This document shows, in pieces, positions 1 to 8,481 of a stretch of 64,000 nucleotides of DNA. Below the pieces are notes generated by a model, which saw only the letters and a list, made by a program, of their open reading frames with translations, did not search any database and was not told the origin of the DNA. A program made the position numbers and the translations under genes. Location: assembly GCF_016427605.1 (NCBI RefSeq), contig NZ_JAELXQ010000010.1, forward strand, positions 59,525-123,524, written 5' to 3'. Position 1 is the first letter of the stretch. Each line of letters starts with the position of its first letter. The DNA is from Ochrobactrum sp. Q0168 (GTDB lineage: Bacteria > Pseudomonadota > Alphaproteobacteria > Rhizobiales > Rhizobiaceae).

Positions 1-1
1 C

Positions 2-181
2 GTCTGGGGGATTTCCGCCAATGCGGGGCGCTGGTGGGAAAAGGACGATGCCAGCCGCATCGGTTATGTACCGCAGGACGATGCTTCGCGGTTCGGCAAT
101 CTCGCCGAAACTGGCGACCCGATCACGCGGCGCTATCAGGGTGGTGCTTTTACAGCACAGGACTATACGCGTGGCGATTAG
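2..181 (+). CDS. NAD(P)-dependent epimerase/dehydrogenase, C-terminal fragment (cut by window edge)
   Basis: The frame is open from base 2 to the TAG at 179-181 and gives the last 59 residues of a protein that begins upstream of the window. The visible part starts VWGISANAGRWWEKDDASRI and continues with GYVPQDDASRF. This matches the C-terminal end of extended short-chain dehydrogenases of the uronate dehydrogenase/NAD-dependent epimerase type, which carry a WGxSxNxxxWW...LGYxPQDxAExF signature. The nucleotide-binding and catalytic motifs lie outside the window, so substrate and cofactor cannot be read. Its position just before a sugar-acid dehydratase gene fits an oxidative sugar or uronate pathway: sugar to lactone, to sugar acid, to 2-keto-3-deoxy acid. 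The family call is fairly sure and the substrate is unknown. Confidence 0.7.
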   Translation, partial: VWGISANAGRWWEKDDASRIGYVPQDDASRFGNLAETGDPITRRYQGGAFTAQDYTRGD

Positions 182-245
182 CTTTTATGCACGGACCCGT
201 GGGGCACAGTCACAACTAAAACAGGCTCGCTGATGATAGGCCGGG

Positions 246-259
246 CCGAAAATTTTCGG
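246..259. promoter_or_regulatory. 14-bp perfect palindrome before the dehydratase gene
   Basis: CCGAAAATTTTCGG is a perfect palindrome immediately upstream of, and touching, the ribosome binding site (GGGGAG, 258-263) of the dehydratase gene. It could be an operator for a local sugar-responsive regulator or a small hairpin affecting translation. No regulator gene is visible next to it inside the window. Confidence 0.35.
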
Positions 260-271
260 GGAGAAATTGAA

Positions 272-2005
272 ATGCCCAGGAAGCAATATGCCGATCTGCG
301 TTCCGCACGCTGGATGTTGCCGGATGATCAGCGCTCTTCGGGTCATCGTTCCAGGACCATGCAGATGGGCTATGATCCTGTGGACTGGGACGGCAAGCCC
401 ATTATCGCGATCATTAATACATGGTCGGATGCGCAGCCATGCCATGCCCATTTCAAGGACCGGGTCGAATGGGTCAAGCGCGGTATCTTGCAGGCGGGTG
501 GCTTCCCTCTTGAACTGCCCGCTTTGTCCTTGTCCGAAAGCTATGTCAAACCCACAACAATGCTCTATCGCAATATGCTCGCGATGGAGACCGAGGAACT
601 GTTGCGTTCGCATCCGGTCGATGGGGCTGTTTTGATGGGCGGATGCGACAAGACCACGCCAGCACTCATCATGGGTGCAACAAGCGCTGGTCTACCCTTC
701 ATTTTCCTGCCTGCTGGGCCGATGCTTCGCGGCAACTATGCCGGGAAAACGCTCGGGTCCGGCACAGACATGTTCAAGTTCTGGGACGAGCGCCGTGCGG
801 GCACCATCGGCAAGGAAGAATGGCAAGGCATAGAAGGCGGTATTGCACGCAGCTATGGGCATTGCATGACAATGGGCACCGCATCGACGATGACCGTGAT
901 CGCCGAAGCCATGGGCCTCTCCCTTCCCGGCGCATCGTCCATACCGGCGGCCGACGCCAACCACCAACGCATGTCGACCCAATGTGGACGCCGCATTGTC
1001 GATATGGTCTGGGAAGATTTGACGCCCGACCAGATCATTACGCCTGCTGCTGTCAAAAATGCCGTTATCGTGGCCATGGCCACCGGCTGTTCAACCAATG
1101 CCATCATTCATCTGATTGCCATGGCGCGCCGCGCGGGCATTCCATTGGAGCTGGACGACCTCGACCGCATCGGGCGCGCAACGCCAGTGATCGCCAATAT
1201 TCGACCATCGGGAACCACATATCTGATGGAAGATTTTTATTATGCAGGCGGCATCCGCGCCTTGATGAAGCAACTCGCCGATAAGCTTGACCCGACAGCG
1301 ATAACCGTTACGGGTGAAGCACTGGTAGAAGGATTAGATAAGGTACAGGTCTGGAATGATGATGTCATTCGTCCGCTATCCAATCCTGTCTATCACGAGG
1401 GTTCACTCGCCGTCTTGAAGGGAAACCTCTGCCCGGACGGAGCGGTCATCAAGCCTGCAGCCTGTGATCCGAAATTCCATCGTCATAAAGGCCCGGCATT
1501 GGTCGCGGACAGTTACCCCGAGCTCAAGAAGATCATCGATGATCCCGATTATCCGCTGACGCCGGACACGGTGCTTGTACTGCGGAACGCCGGTCCTCAG
1601 GGCGGTCCGGGCATGCCGGAATGGGGCATGATCCCGATGCCGAAAGCGCTTTTGAAGCTCGGCCTTCGCGATATGGTGCGCATTTCCGATGCCCGCATGT
1701 CGGGGACAAGTTTTGGCGCCTGCGTTCTCCATGTTGCTCCAGAATGCTTCATTGGGGGACCGTTAGCCTTGCTAAAGACTGGTGACATGGTCGAACTCGA
1801 TATCCCCGCCCGCAGCCTGAACATGCTTGTTTCGGACGATGAACTGGCTGAGCGCCGCGCCGCCTGGAAAGCACCCGAGCCCAAATATGAACGCGGCTAC
1901 GGCTTTGTCTTTTCTAAACATGTGGAACAGGCCGACAAGGGTTGCGACTTCGATTTTCTCAAAACCGACTTTGGCCGTCCGGTTGATGAACCGGTGATCT
2001 ATTAA
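272..2005 (+). CDS. IlvD/Edd-family sugar-acid dehydratase (L-arabinonate dehydratase-like)
   Basis: This is a 577-residue member of the IlvD/Edd dehydratases, which remove water from aldonic acids to give 2-keto-3-deoxy acids using an Fe-S cluster and Mg2+. The start at 272 is chosen because GGGGAG lies about 8 nt upstream; an in-frame codon at 233 would add a non-conserved tail. Three cysteines stand where the cluster ligands are expected: C57 (DAQPCH), C125 (GGCDKTTPA) and C198 (YGHCMTMGTASTM). Their 68- and 73-residue spacing equals that recalled for the [2Fe-2S] L-arabinonate dehydratase of Rhizobium leguminosarum. DARMSG carries the serine expected to act as base. The gene lies between a sugar dehydrogenase fragment and an RraA-family gene, 10 bp before the latter, so they are probably co-transcribed. 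The exact sugar acid (arabinonate, fuconate, xylonate or similar) cannot be decided from sequence alone. Confidence 0.88.
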   Translation: MPRKQYADLRSARWMLPDDQRSSGHRSRTMQMGYDPVDWDGKPIIAIINTWSDAQPCHAHFKDRVEWVKRGILQAGGFPLELPALSLSESYVKPTTMLYRNMLAMETEELLRSHPVDGAVLMGGCDKTTPALIMGATSAGLPFIFLPAGPMLRGNYAGKTLGSGTDMFKFWDERRAGTIGKEEWQGIEGGIARSYGHCMTMGTASTMTVIAEAMGLSLPGASSIPAADANHQRMSTQCGRRIVDMVWEDLTPDQIITPAAVKNAVIVAMATGCSTNAIIHLIAMARRAGIPLELDDLDRIGRATPVIANIRPSGTTYLMEDFYYAGGIRALMKQLADKLDPTAITVTGEALVEGLDKVQVWNDDVIRPLSNPVYHEGSLAVLKGNLCPDGAVIKPAACDPKFHRHKGPALVADSYPELKKIIDDPDYPLTPDTVLVLRNAGPQGGPGMPEWGMIPMPKALLKLGLRDMVRISDARMSGTSFGACVLHVAPECFIGGPLALLKTGDMVELDIPARSLNMLVSDDELAERRAAWKAPEPKYERGYGFVFSKHVEQADKGCDFDFLKTDFGRPVDEPVIY

Positions 2006-2015
2006 GAGGCAGACG

Positions 2016-2741
2016 ATGAGCGAATATGTTCTCTCCGACGAAACCCGTGCTAAGCTGAAGAAAGTCTCCACGGCCTCAGTTGCTACGGCGCTTTACAAAC
2101 GCGGCCTGCGCAATCAGTTCATTCAAGGAGCGCTGCAGGTGGCGCGTAAGCCAGAAAACATGGTCGGGCAGGCCTTCACTTTGCGCTATATCCCCGCGCG
2201 TGAAGACCGAAATCCCATCACGGTTTTTCGCAATCCAGATCACAAGCAGCGCGTTGCGATCGAAACCTGCCCACCAGGCTGGGTGCTGGTTATGGATGCG
2301 CGCAAAGATGGACGTGCGGCAACAGCAGGGTCGATACTGGTGACCCGGCTCGCATTACGCGGTGCAGCAGGCATTGTCTCGGACGGTGGCTTTCGCGACG
2401 TGACCGGAATTGGCGAACTCCCTATGCCCGCTTACTGCGCAAAACCCTCAGCGCCAACAAATCTGACCTTGCATGAAGCCATCGACATCAATGTGCCGAT
2501 TTCCTGCGGTGACGCGGCAGTGTTCCCCGGCGATGTGCTGGTCGGCGATGCCGATGGCGTTATGGTCATTCCGGCGCATCTTTGCGAGGAGATCGCTGAC
2601 GAATGTATCGGCATGGAAACTTACGAAGATTTCGTGCTTGAAGAGGTCAAGAATGGCGAAGCGATAATAGGGCTTTATCCCTGCACCAAGGAGGAATTCG
2701 AGCAGAAATTCCAGACATGGCGGCGTGAGAACAATCGATAG
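2016..2741 (+). CDS. RraA-family protein (aldolase-like or RNase E regulator-like)
   Basis: This 241-residue protein belongs to the RraA/HMG-aldolase superfamily. The central GIVSDGGFRD segment supplies the Asp and Arg-Asp residues seen in metal-dependent pyruvate aldolases of this family, such as 4-hydroxy-4-methyl-2-oxoglutarate aldolase. Proteins of this family are often named ribonuclease E inhibitor, but the family includes aldolases, decarboxylases and mimics. The gene starts 10 bp after the dehydratase stop, so it is likely in the same operon. A role on the 2-keto acid made by the dehydratase (aldol cleavage or decarboxylation) is more plausible than RNA metabolism; this is an inference from context. 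It ends 12 bp before a convergent gene. Confidence 0.8.
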   Translation: MSEYVLSDETRAKLKKVSTASVATALYKRGLRNQFIQGALQVARKPENMVGQAFTLRYIPAREDRNPITVFRNPDHKQRVAIETCPPGWVLVMDARKDGRAATAGSILVTRLALRGAAGIVSDGGFRDVTGIGELPMPAYCAKPSAPTNLTLHEAIDINVPISCGDAAVFPGDVLVGDADGVMVIPAHLCEEIADECIGMETYEDFVLEEVKNGEAIIGLYPCTKEEFEQKFQTWRRENNR

Positions 2742-2753
2742 CCAAGCCGGCAG

Positions 2754-3542
2754 TCAGATTGCGTGCTTTATGGCTGCCAGCATCTTCTTTTCGTCCGGAC
2801 GCAAGGTCAGCACACGCACGCCATTGCTGGTGACAGCGATCGTGTGCTCAAATTGCGCCGATAATTTACCGTCGCGTGTAACGACGGTCCAGCCATCCTT
2901 TTCGGTTTTCACCTTGGCCGTACCCTGATTGAGCATGGGTTCGATGGTAAAAACCATGCCTTCGCGCAAACGAACCCCCGTGCCCGGTTTGCCGAAATGC
3001 AGAACCTGCGGTTCCTCGTGCATCTCCCGTCCGATGCCGTGGCCGCAATATTCGCGCACAATGCTGTAATCGTTGCGCTTGGCGTGGCGTTCGATGGCAT
3101 AACCAATGTCGCCCAACGTAGCGCCGGGTCGAACCGCTGCAATGCCTTTCCACAAAGCCTCATAAGTCACGCGCACGAGACGGGACGCGAACGGAGCAAC
3201 CTCCCCGATCATGTACGTCTTGCTGGAATCTGCAATATAGCCACCCTTCTCAAGGGTAATGTCGAAATTGATGATCTCGCCATTGGCGATAGTATCATCG
3301 TGGGACGGCATTCCGTGGCAAACCACATCGTCTTTCGAACAGTTTAGCACAAAGGGATAATCATATTGTCCTTTGCTGGCGGGTCGCGCCTGTAACTCAC
3401 CCGTAATGTAATCCTCGACCAGATCATTGACCTGCATCGTTGTCATGCCAGCAAGTGGCGTACGATCGAGCAGTGTAAAAACCGAAGCCAACAGAGCTCC
3501 TGAAATTGCCATCTGCTCCACTTCGGTAGGCGTCTTGGTCAT
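2754..3542 (-). CDS. map: Type I methionine aminopeptidase (accessory copy)
   Basis: This is a 262-residue pita-bread metallopeptidase that removes N-terminal methionine from proteins. The start at 3542 gives MTKTPTEVEQM and an ATGA overlap with the upstream ParD-like gene; longer in-frame versions run through that gene and are rejected. Type I motifs are all present: VCHGMP (substrate His), NFDIT and the later YIADSS (the two metal Asp residues), GHGIGREMHE (metal His), FTIEPM (metal Glu) and QFEHT (last metal Glu). The usual HGD around the second Asp is replaced by IAD, a mild divergence, but every metal ligand is kept. Housekeeping map genes usually lie elsewhere, so this is probably a second copy. 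Its tight coupling to a ribbon-helix-helix gene is unusual and may mean autoregulation or a modulator role. Confidence 0.9.
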   Translation of the reverse strand: MTKTPTEVEQMAISGALLASVFTLLDRTPLAGMTTMQVNDLVEDYITGELQARPASKGQYDYPFVLNCSKDDVVCHGMPSHDDTIANGEIINFDITLEKGGYIADSSKTYMIGEVAPFASRLVRVTYEALWKGIAAVRPGATLGDIGYAIERHAKRNDYSIVREYCGHGIGREMHEEPQVLHFGKPGTGVRLREGMVFTIEPMLNQGTAKVKTEKDGWTVVTRDGKLSAQFEHTIAVTSNGVRVLTLRPDEKKMLAAIKHAI

Positions 3543-3751
3543 GACGGCCTTACAGCCATGACCGGGATTTTCACCTGCGCCCCGCGTAGCTGCATCTGCA
3601 CAATTTCGTTGAACGACATATCCGGATTGGATTGCGCCAGCATCCCGATTTTCATCCAATATTCTGCCTGCGCGTTGATCGAACGACACATGACGTCGCT
3701 CGCCTTGCGCAACTCTTCATGTAGATCGTCGGTGATCTTCACGATACCCAT
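3539..3751 (-). CDS. ParD-like ribbon-helix-helix antitoxin-family protein
   Basis: This 70-residue protein looks like the ParD-like antitoxin family (PF11903 type). Its N-terminal half, MGIVKITDDLHEELRKASD, has the alternating beta-strand and helix pattern of a ribbon-helix-helix DNA-binding fold. AGGAG lies just upstream of the ATG at 3751. The stop overlaps the start of the methionine aminopeptidase gene in an ATGA, so the two are translated together. No RelE/ParE-type toxin gene is present beside it. A direct and inverted repeat cluster directly upstream (3770-3803) is a likely autoregulatory operator. It may be an antitoxin-derived repressor for the peptidase gene rather than part of a classic toxin-antitoxin pair. 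Confidence 0.75.
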   Translation of the reverse strand: MGIVKITDDLHEELRKASDVMCRSINAQAEYWMKIGMLAQSNPDMSFNEIVQMQLRGAQVKIPVMAVRPS

Positions 3752-3769
3752 CGATGACTCCTAACTTAC

Positions 3770-3803
3770 ATCATATATACGTATCATATATGATTCGTAT
3801 ATA
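3770..3803. promoter_or_regulatory. Operator candidate for the parD-like/map operon
   Basis: ATCATATATGAT (3783-3794) is a perfect 12-bp palindrome. It is framed by inverted arms TATATACG (3774-3781) and CGTATATA (3796-3803), and ATCATATAT also occurs as a direct repeat at 3770-3778 and 3783-3791, 13 bp apart. Repeated short palindromes just upstream of a ribbon-helix-helix gene are typical of autorepressor operators. The AT-rich block starts 18 bp before the ATG at 3751 and would overlap the promoter. Confidence 0.6.
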
Positions 3804-3909
3804 AACGCCACGGCAGTTTGCGCGCATTCTGCACGGCTGTGCACAATTTCTAATCAAACAGAACAATTGAACTATTTTTGGAAAATTCAGAATGAATTTT
3901 GCAAAACCG

Positions 3910-3940
3910 TTGACAGCTATCGATAAAAGGCAAAGACTAT
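3910..3940 (+). promoter_or_regulatory. Possible sigma70 promoter of the Afu/Fbp-type operon
   Basis: TTGACA at 3910-3915 is followed after 19 bp by GACTAT at 3935-3940, about 55 bp before the substrate-binding protein gene. The -35 is perfect but the -10 is weak and the spacing long, so this is a tentative call. The rest of the 3752-3994 gap shows only the parD-like operator and AT-rich sequence. Confidence 0.35.
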
Positions 3941-3994
3941 GCACACGTTTGCAAGAACGTCGACGTGGAGGCGTCGTAAAATGGGAGGGAAAGA

Positions 3995-5020
3995 ATGCGT
4001 TCGACATTTTTAATTGCGGCGCTTGCCGCTGGCATTTCGTCAATGACTTTTGCGGCACATGCCGCTGGCAATCTCAATCTGATTTGTTCGGCAGATGTCG
4101 TCATCTGCGAGCAAATGAAAAACATGTTCGAAAAAGATACCGGCATCAGCGTAAATATGGTGCGGCTTTCTTCAGGCGAAACATATGCCAAGGTTCGTGC
4201 AGAGGCGCGCAATCCGAAAACGGATATCTGGTGGGCCGGTACTGGCGATCCACATTTGCAGGCGGCCTCGGAAGGGCTGACGCTCGAATATAAATCTCCG
4301 ATGTTGGATCAATTGCAGGATTGGGCCAAGAAGCAGGCCGAAAGCGCGAACTATCGCACCGTTGGTGTCTATGCGGGCGCGCTCGGCTGGGGCTACAATA
4401 CCGATATTCTTGCCAAGAAGCAGCTCAAAGAACCAAAATGCTGGGCTGACTTGCTGGATGCGGCCTACAAGGGCGAGATTCAGATGGCCAACCCCAATTC
4501 TTCCGGCACGGCCTATACAGCGCTTGCAACGCTGGTGCAGATCATGGGCGAAGAGAAGGCCTATGAGTATCTGAAAAAACTCAATGAAAACGTCTCTCAA
4601 TACACCAAATCAGGCTCTGCGCCGGTCAAATCCGCCGCGCGTGGCGAAACCGGCATTGGCATCGTTTTCATGCATGACGCGGTGTCGATGACTGCCGAAG
4701 GTTTCCCGGTCAAATCCGTTGCGCCGTGTGAAGGAACTGGTTACGAAATCGGTTCCATGTCGATCGTCAAAGGCGCAAAGAATCTGGAAAACGCCAAGAA
4801 ATGGTATGACTGGGCACTCACTGCGGAAGTACAGTCTCATATGAAGGATGCCAAGTCCTTCCAGCTACCATCGAACAAGTCCGCCGAAGTCCCGAAGGAA
4901 TCGCCGCGTTTCGAAGACATCAAACTCATCGATTATGACTTCAAAACCTATGGCGACCCCGCCAAGCGCAAAGAGCTTTTGGAGCGGTGGGACAAGGAAA
5001 TTGGCGCACACGCCAATTGA
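3995..5020 (+). CDS. Periplasmic substrate-binding protein, Fbp/Afu type
   Basis: This 341-residue protein has a signal peptide (1-23, cleavage after AAHA) and a type II periplasmic binding fold of the family usually labelled iron(III)-binding. GGGAGG precedes the ATG. Clear motifs are DIWWAGTGDP (about 77-86) and FMHDAVSMTAEG (about 225-236). The usual tyrosine pair of Fe3+ binders is not obvious. The HD pair at 227-228 followed by CEGTGYE is reminiscent of AfuA, a member of this family reported to bind hexose phosphates; this comparison is from memory. A phosphatase gene downstream supports a phosphorylated ligand. The protein would deliver ligand to the permease and ATPase encoded next. 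Iron or another anion remains possible. Confidence 0.8.
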   Translation: MRSTFLIAALAAGISSMTFAAHAAGNLNLICSADVVICEQMKNMFEKDTGISVNMVRLSSGETYAKVRAEARNPKTDIWWAGTGDPHLQAASEGLTLEYKSPMLDQLQDWAKKQAESANYRTVGVYAGALGWGYNTDILAKKQLKEPKCWADLLDAAYKGEIQMANPNSSGTAYTALATLVQIMGEEKAYEYLKKLNENVSQYTKSGSAPVKSAARGETGIGIVFMHDAVSMTAEGFPVKSVAPCEGTGYEIGSMSIVKGAKNLENAKKWYDWALTAEVQSHMKDAKSFQLPSNKSAEVPKESPRFEDIKLIDYDFKTYGDPAKRKELLERWDKEIGAHAN

Positions 5021-5048
5021 TAAGGTTTTGAACCTTCGATCGTTTGAG

Positions 5049-5072
5049 CGCGTTGCCGCTTCCGGCAACGCG
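5049..5072 (+). other. Intercistronic hairpin after the binding-protein gene
   Basis: CGCGTTGCCG and CGGCAACGCG form perfect 10-bp arms around a CTTC loop, 28 bp after the binding-protein stop and 81 bp before the permease start. There is no T-run, so it is more likely an mRNA-stabilising or partial-termination element that keeps binding-protein levels above those of the permease. Confidence 0.65.
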
Positions 5073-5153
5073 TCTGCCCTGAATGGCTTTGCAGTCGACG
5101 CCTAAACCATTCATAGCAACAACTCCGAGACACGAAGTGAAGCGGACGCACTT

Positions 5154-7379
5154 ATGGTACAGCAAAATCGCAGACTGGATATCGTTTTCGCAATTGCGCT
5201 GGTCGCCTTCGTCTTACTACCATGGTATCGCATAGAAGACGGCTTTCTGGGTTTTGGCTGGCTTGGCGATATGTTCAGCGAAAGCTCTACTGCACCCGGC
5301 ATTTGGCAACTTGTTCCTTACTCTCGTCCCTGGCTCGGCGTGGCAGCGGCCCTTATGATGGTTTGCACGCTTGCCCGCTTCGCCCTGCCAGTCGGCACCC
5401 GCAGCATTGTTTTGATCTGGGCGAGCCTTCTTGGTCTGCTGTTCCTCATCCTTCAAGGACTGGCTATTGGCATTTCCGGCTGGAATTGGACAATCAGTGA
5501 GAATCTTTTTGGCACGCTCACCGATGGACAACCAGCCTTTGGTGCAGGCGCAATCCTGACCTGCCTGTGCTTCTTGCTGATTTTCGCATTTGGCCTCGCC
5601 GAACGTGGCGTGATGAAAGGCGACGCCTTTGTCGTCTCCTCCATCACCTTGCTGGTAGCACTGGTGGGTGTATTTGTCTTCTACCCGGTGCTCAGCATGT
5701 TTGTCGGGTCCGTTCAAGACTTCGACGGTTCGTTCAAGCCGGAAGGCTTCATCGGAAACATACAGGACCCTTCGATCTGGAGCCTTGCCTGCATCGTGGG
5801 TGAAGGTCGTTGTGGTGTGGCATGGCGCACCTTGTGGCTTGCGCTGATGACAGCTTCCGGCTCGACCATGATGGGCCTAGCCTTTGCATTGGTCGCCACG
5901 CGCACAAACTTCCCTTTCAAGAAGGGACTTCGGCTTCTAACCATTCTGCCGATCATCACGCCGCCTTTCGTTGTCGGTCTCGCCCTGACATTATTGTTCG
6001 GACGCGCCGGTGTGGTCACAGAGCAGATTTCCAACATATTCGGTGTCGAGCCGGGGCGTTGGCTCTACGGTCTGACCGGAATCTGGATAGCGCAGGTTCT
6101 TTCCTTCACGCCGATTTCATTTCTGGTTCTTATCGGCGTTGTCGAAGGTGTGTCGCCTTCAATGGAAGAGGCCTCGCAAACCTTGCGCGCAGACCGCTGG
6201 CGCACTTTCCGCAGGGTCTCGCTGCCCTTGATGGCGCCGGGCCTTGCCAATGCCTTCCTTATCGCTTTCATCGAAAGCATGGCCGATTTTGGCAATCCAA
6301 TGGTGCTGGGTGGCAGTAACGGCGTGCTGTCGACAGAAATCTTCTTTGCAGTGGTGGGCGCACAAAACGACCCATCACGAGCGGCGGTTCTGGCCATGGT
6401 GTTGCTTTGTTTCACGCTTAGCGCCTTCCTTATCCAGCGCCTTTGGCTATCTGGAAAAAACTTCGCGACCGTGACCGGCAAGGGCGATTCAGGCATGCAC
6501 GCCGCCTTGCCGCACGGATTGAAAGTCAGCGTCTATGCGCTGGTTATTCCGTGGATGATCTTCACCGTCATCGTTTATCTGATGATCCTTATCGGCGGTT
6601 TTGTACGCCAGTGGGGGCTCGATAATACCTTGACGCTGGAGCATTACACTCGTGCCTTCTCCATCGGCTGGACCGGGACTGGCATTGCATGGACCGGCGT
6701 CGCTTGGAACTCCTTCTGGACCACAATGGAAATCTCGCTGATCTCAGCGCCACTCACAGCTGCTGTTGGCTTGCTCACCGCCTATCTGATTGTCCGGCAA
6801 CGCTTTGTCGGCCGCAATCTGTTCGAATTCGCATTGATGCTGAGCTTTGCAATTCCGGGTACGGTAATTGGCGTCAGCTACATCATGGCTTTCAATCTGC
6901 CGCCGCTAGAAATGACGGGAACTGCAGCAATCCTCATCGCCTGCTTTGTTTTCCGCAACATGCCGGTTGGCGTTCGGGGTGGCGTTGCCGCCATGAGCCA
7001 GCTCGACAAAAGCCTTGATGAAGCTTCCCTGACTTTGCGGGCAAACAGCTTTCGTACCATCCGCAAGGTCATTCTGCCACTCCTCCGGCCCGCCATCACT
7101 GCGGCGTTGGTGTACTCCTTTGTGCGCGCAATCACGTCGATCAGCGCCGTCATCTTTCTCGTTTCCGCGCAGTATAACATGGCGACATCCTACATCGTCG
7201 GACTGGTCGAGAATGGGCAATTCGGTGTCGCCATCGCCTACTCTTCAATGCTGATTGTGGTGATGATCGTCATCATCACCGGCTTCCAGTTGCTTGTTGG
7301 AGAAAGAAAACTCAGGCGAGAAAACCGTGTCGCTACAGTCACGCCCATCAAATCCATCAATCAGGAGAAAGCAGCATGA
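5154..7379 (+). CDS. ABC transporter permease, fused two-domain Fbp/Afu type
   Basis: This is a 741-residue inner-membrane protein made of two binding-protein-dependent permease domains in one chain, as in FbpB/AfuB. An extra hydrophobic N-terminal portion (about residues 10-190) precedes the first domain. Each half carries an EAA-type cytoplasmic loop that contacts the ATPase: EEASQTLRADRWRTFRRVSLPL in the first half (shown as EEASQTLRADRW) and DEASLTLRANSFRTIRKV in the second. A single gene encoding both halves explains why no second permease gene is present. The start of the ATPase gene overlaps its stop in an ATGA. Substrate specificity is set by the binding protein. Confidence 0.88.
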   Translation: MVQQNRRLDIVFAIALVAFVLLPWYRIEDGFLGFGWLGDMFSESSTAPGIWQLVPYSRPWLGVAAALMMVCTLARFALPVGTRSIVLIWASLLGLLFLILQGLAIGISGWNWTISENLFGTLTDGQPAFGAGAILTCLCFLLIFAFGLAERGVMKGDAFVVSSITLLVALVGVFVFYPVLSMFVGSVQDFDGSFKPEGFIGNIQDPSIWSLACIVGEGRCGVAWRTLWLALMTASGSTMMGLAFALVATRTNFPFKKGLRLLTILPIITPPFVVGLALTLLFGRAGVVTEQISNIFGVEPGRWLYGLTGIWIAQVLSFTPISFLVLIGVVEGVSPSMEEASQTLRADRWRTFRRVSLPLMAPGLANAFLIAFIESMADFGNPMVLGGSNGVLSTEIFFAVVGAQNDPSRAAVLAMVLLCFTLSAFLIQRLWLSGKNFATVTGKGDSGMHAALPHGLKVSVYALVIPWMIFTVIVYLMILIGGFVRQWGLDNTLTLEHYTRAFSIGWTGTGIAWTGVAWNSFWTTMEISLISAPLTAAVGLLTAYLIVRQRFVGRNLFEFALMLSFAIPGTVIGVSYIMAFNLPPLEMTGTAAILIACFVFRNMPVGVRGGVAAMSQLDKSLDEASLTLRANSFRTIRKVILPLLRPAITAALVYSFVRAITSISAVIFLVSAQYNMATSYIVGLVENGQFGVAIAYSSMLIVVMIVIITGFQLLVGERKLRRENRVATVTPIKSINQEKAA

Positions 7380-8437
7380 CGATGATCCGCGCCGGATCCG
7401 TGACGTTCCAGAATGTCTCCAAAAAATTTGGAAACTTCACAGCCCTGCCCGATCTATCCCTAATTGTCGAACCGGGAACACTGGTCACTTTGCTCGGCCC
7501 CTCGGGCTGCGGAAAGACCACCACTTTGCGCCTGCTGGCGGGGCTGGAACACCCAAACTCGGGTCGTATTCTGATCGGCGGAAAAGATGTTACCAATCTT
7601 CCCGCCAATGAACGCGACGTTTCGATGGTGTTCCAGTCCTACGCGCTGTTTCCACATATGAACTCGCTCGACAATGTTGCCTATGGTCTTGAATCTTCCG
7701 GCACCAAGAAAAGTGAAGCCCGGGACCGCGCAGAAGAAGGACTGAAGCTGGTTGGCCTTGCCGGCATGGGCCACCGTCTTCCCGCCGAACTTTCTGGGGG
7801 ACAACAGCAGCGTGTCGCCGTAGCACGTGCCCTAGTGCTGGAACCACAAGTTCTGCTTCTCGATGAGCCGCTTTCCAATCTTGACGCGCGGCTTCGTCGA
7901 CGCGTGCGAACGGAAATCCGCGAATTGCAGCAACGCCTCGGCTTTACGGCGGTCTATGTAACCCATGATCAGGACGAAGCACTTGCCGTATCCGATACGA
8001 TCATTGTAATGAAAGATGGTAATATTGCCCAAAAAGGGAGTCCGCGTGATCTCTATGAGTCCCCGGCCTCAGCTTTTATCGCGGATTTCATGGGCGAGGC
8101 CAATGTCGTGCCTTGTGAAGTCATCACCGCCGAGAATAACGAGGCCGTCATACGCATTGGCGGGCTTAATCACCGCATTGCTGCGCATAATGCCAGAACG
8201 GGGCCTGCACAACTCGCGATCCGACCGAACGCTGTAAACCTGAAGCCGCTGGCGGGCGGCGACTTTCCCGGTCGCGTAACCCATGCCGCCTATCTTGGAG
8301 ATCACATTGAATATGAGATCGAAACCGAATATGGCAAGCTCTTCATAGTCGACCCCGAAGCGGAACAGGCTTTGCCGCCGCTCACAGATGTCTCGATACA
8401 CTTCAAGTCTCGCGGGCTTGCCCTTATCAATCAATAG
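7376..8437 (+). CDS. ABC transporter ATP-binding subunit, Fbp/Afu/Pot type
   Basis: This 353-residue ATPase powers the importer encoded by the two preceding genes. It has Walker A GPSGCGKTT (about 41-49), a Q-loop FQSYALFPH, the signature LSGGQQQRVAVARAL, Walker B VLLLDEPLSNLDA and the H-loop VTHDQDEA. A C-terminal TOBE-like regulatory domain follows from about residue 240, as is usual for this subfamily. The gene overlaps the permease stop (ATGA at 7376), so the two are translationally coupled. Nothing in the sequence looks damaged. Confidence 0.92.
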   Translation: MTMIRAGSVTFQNVSKKFGNFTALPDLSLIVEPGTLVTLLGPSGCGKTTTLRLLAGLEHPNSGRILIGGKDVTNLPANERDVSMVFQSYALFPHMNSLDNVAYGLESSGTKKSEARDRAEEGLKLVGLAGMGHRLPAELSGGQQQRVAVARALVLEPQVLLLDEPLSNLDARLRRRVRTEIRELQQRLGFTAVYVTHDQDEALAVSDTIIVMKDGNIAQKGSPRDLYESPASAFIADFMGEANVVPCEVITAENNEAVIRIGGLNHRIAAHNARTGPAQLAIRPNAVNLKPLAGGDFPGRVTHAAYLGDHIEYEIETEYGKLFIVDPEAEQALPPLTDVSIHFKSRGLALINQ

Positions 8438-8481
8438 GCTGCCAACAAGGCATCGCCCTTTATTCTCGCCGAAAGCACAGA

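Noticed and set aside
3539..3751. Classic type II toxin-antitoxin pair
   Set aside because: No ParE/RelE-like toxin gene is adjacent; the partner gene is a methionine aminopeptidase with all metal ligands.
3995..8437. Firm call of an iron(III) transporter
   Set aside because: The iron-ligand tyrosine pair is not evident and a phosphatase gene is linked, so the substrate is left open.
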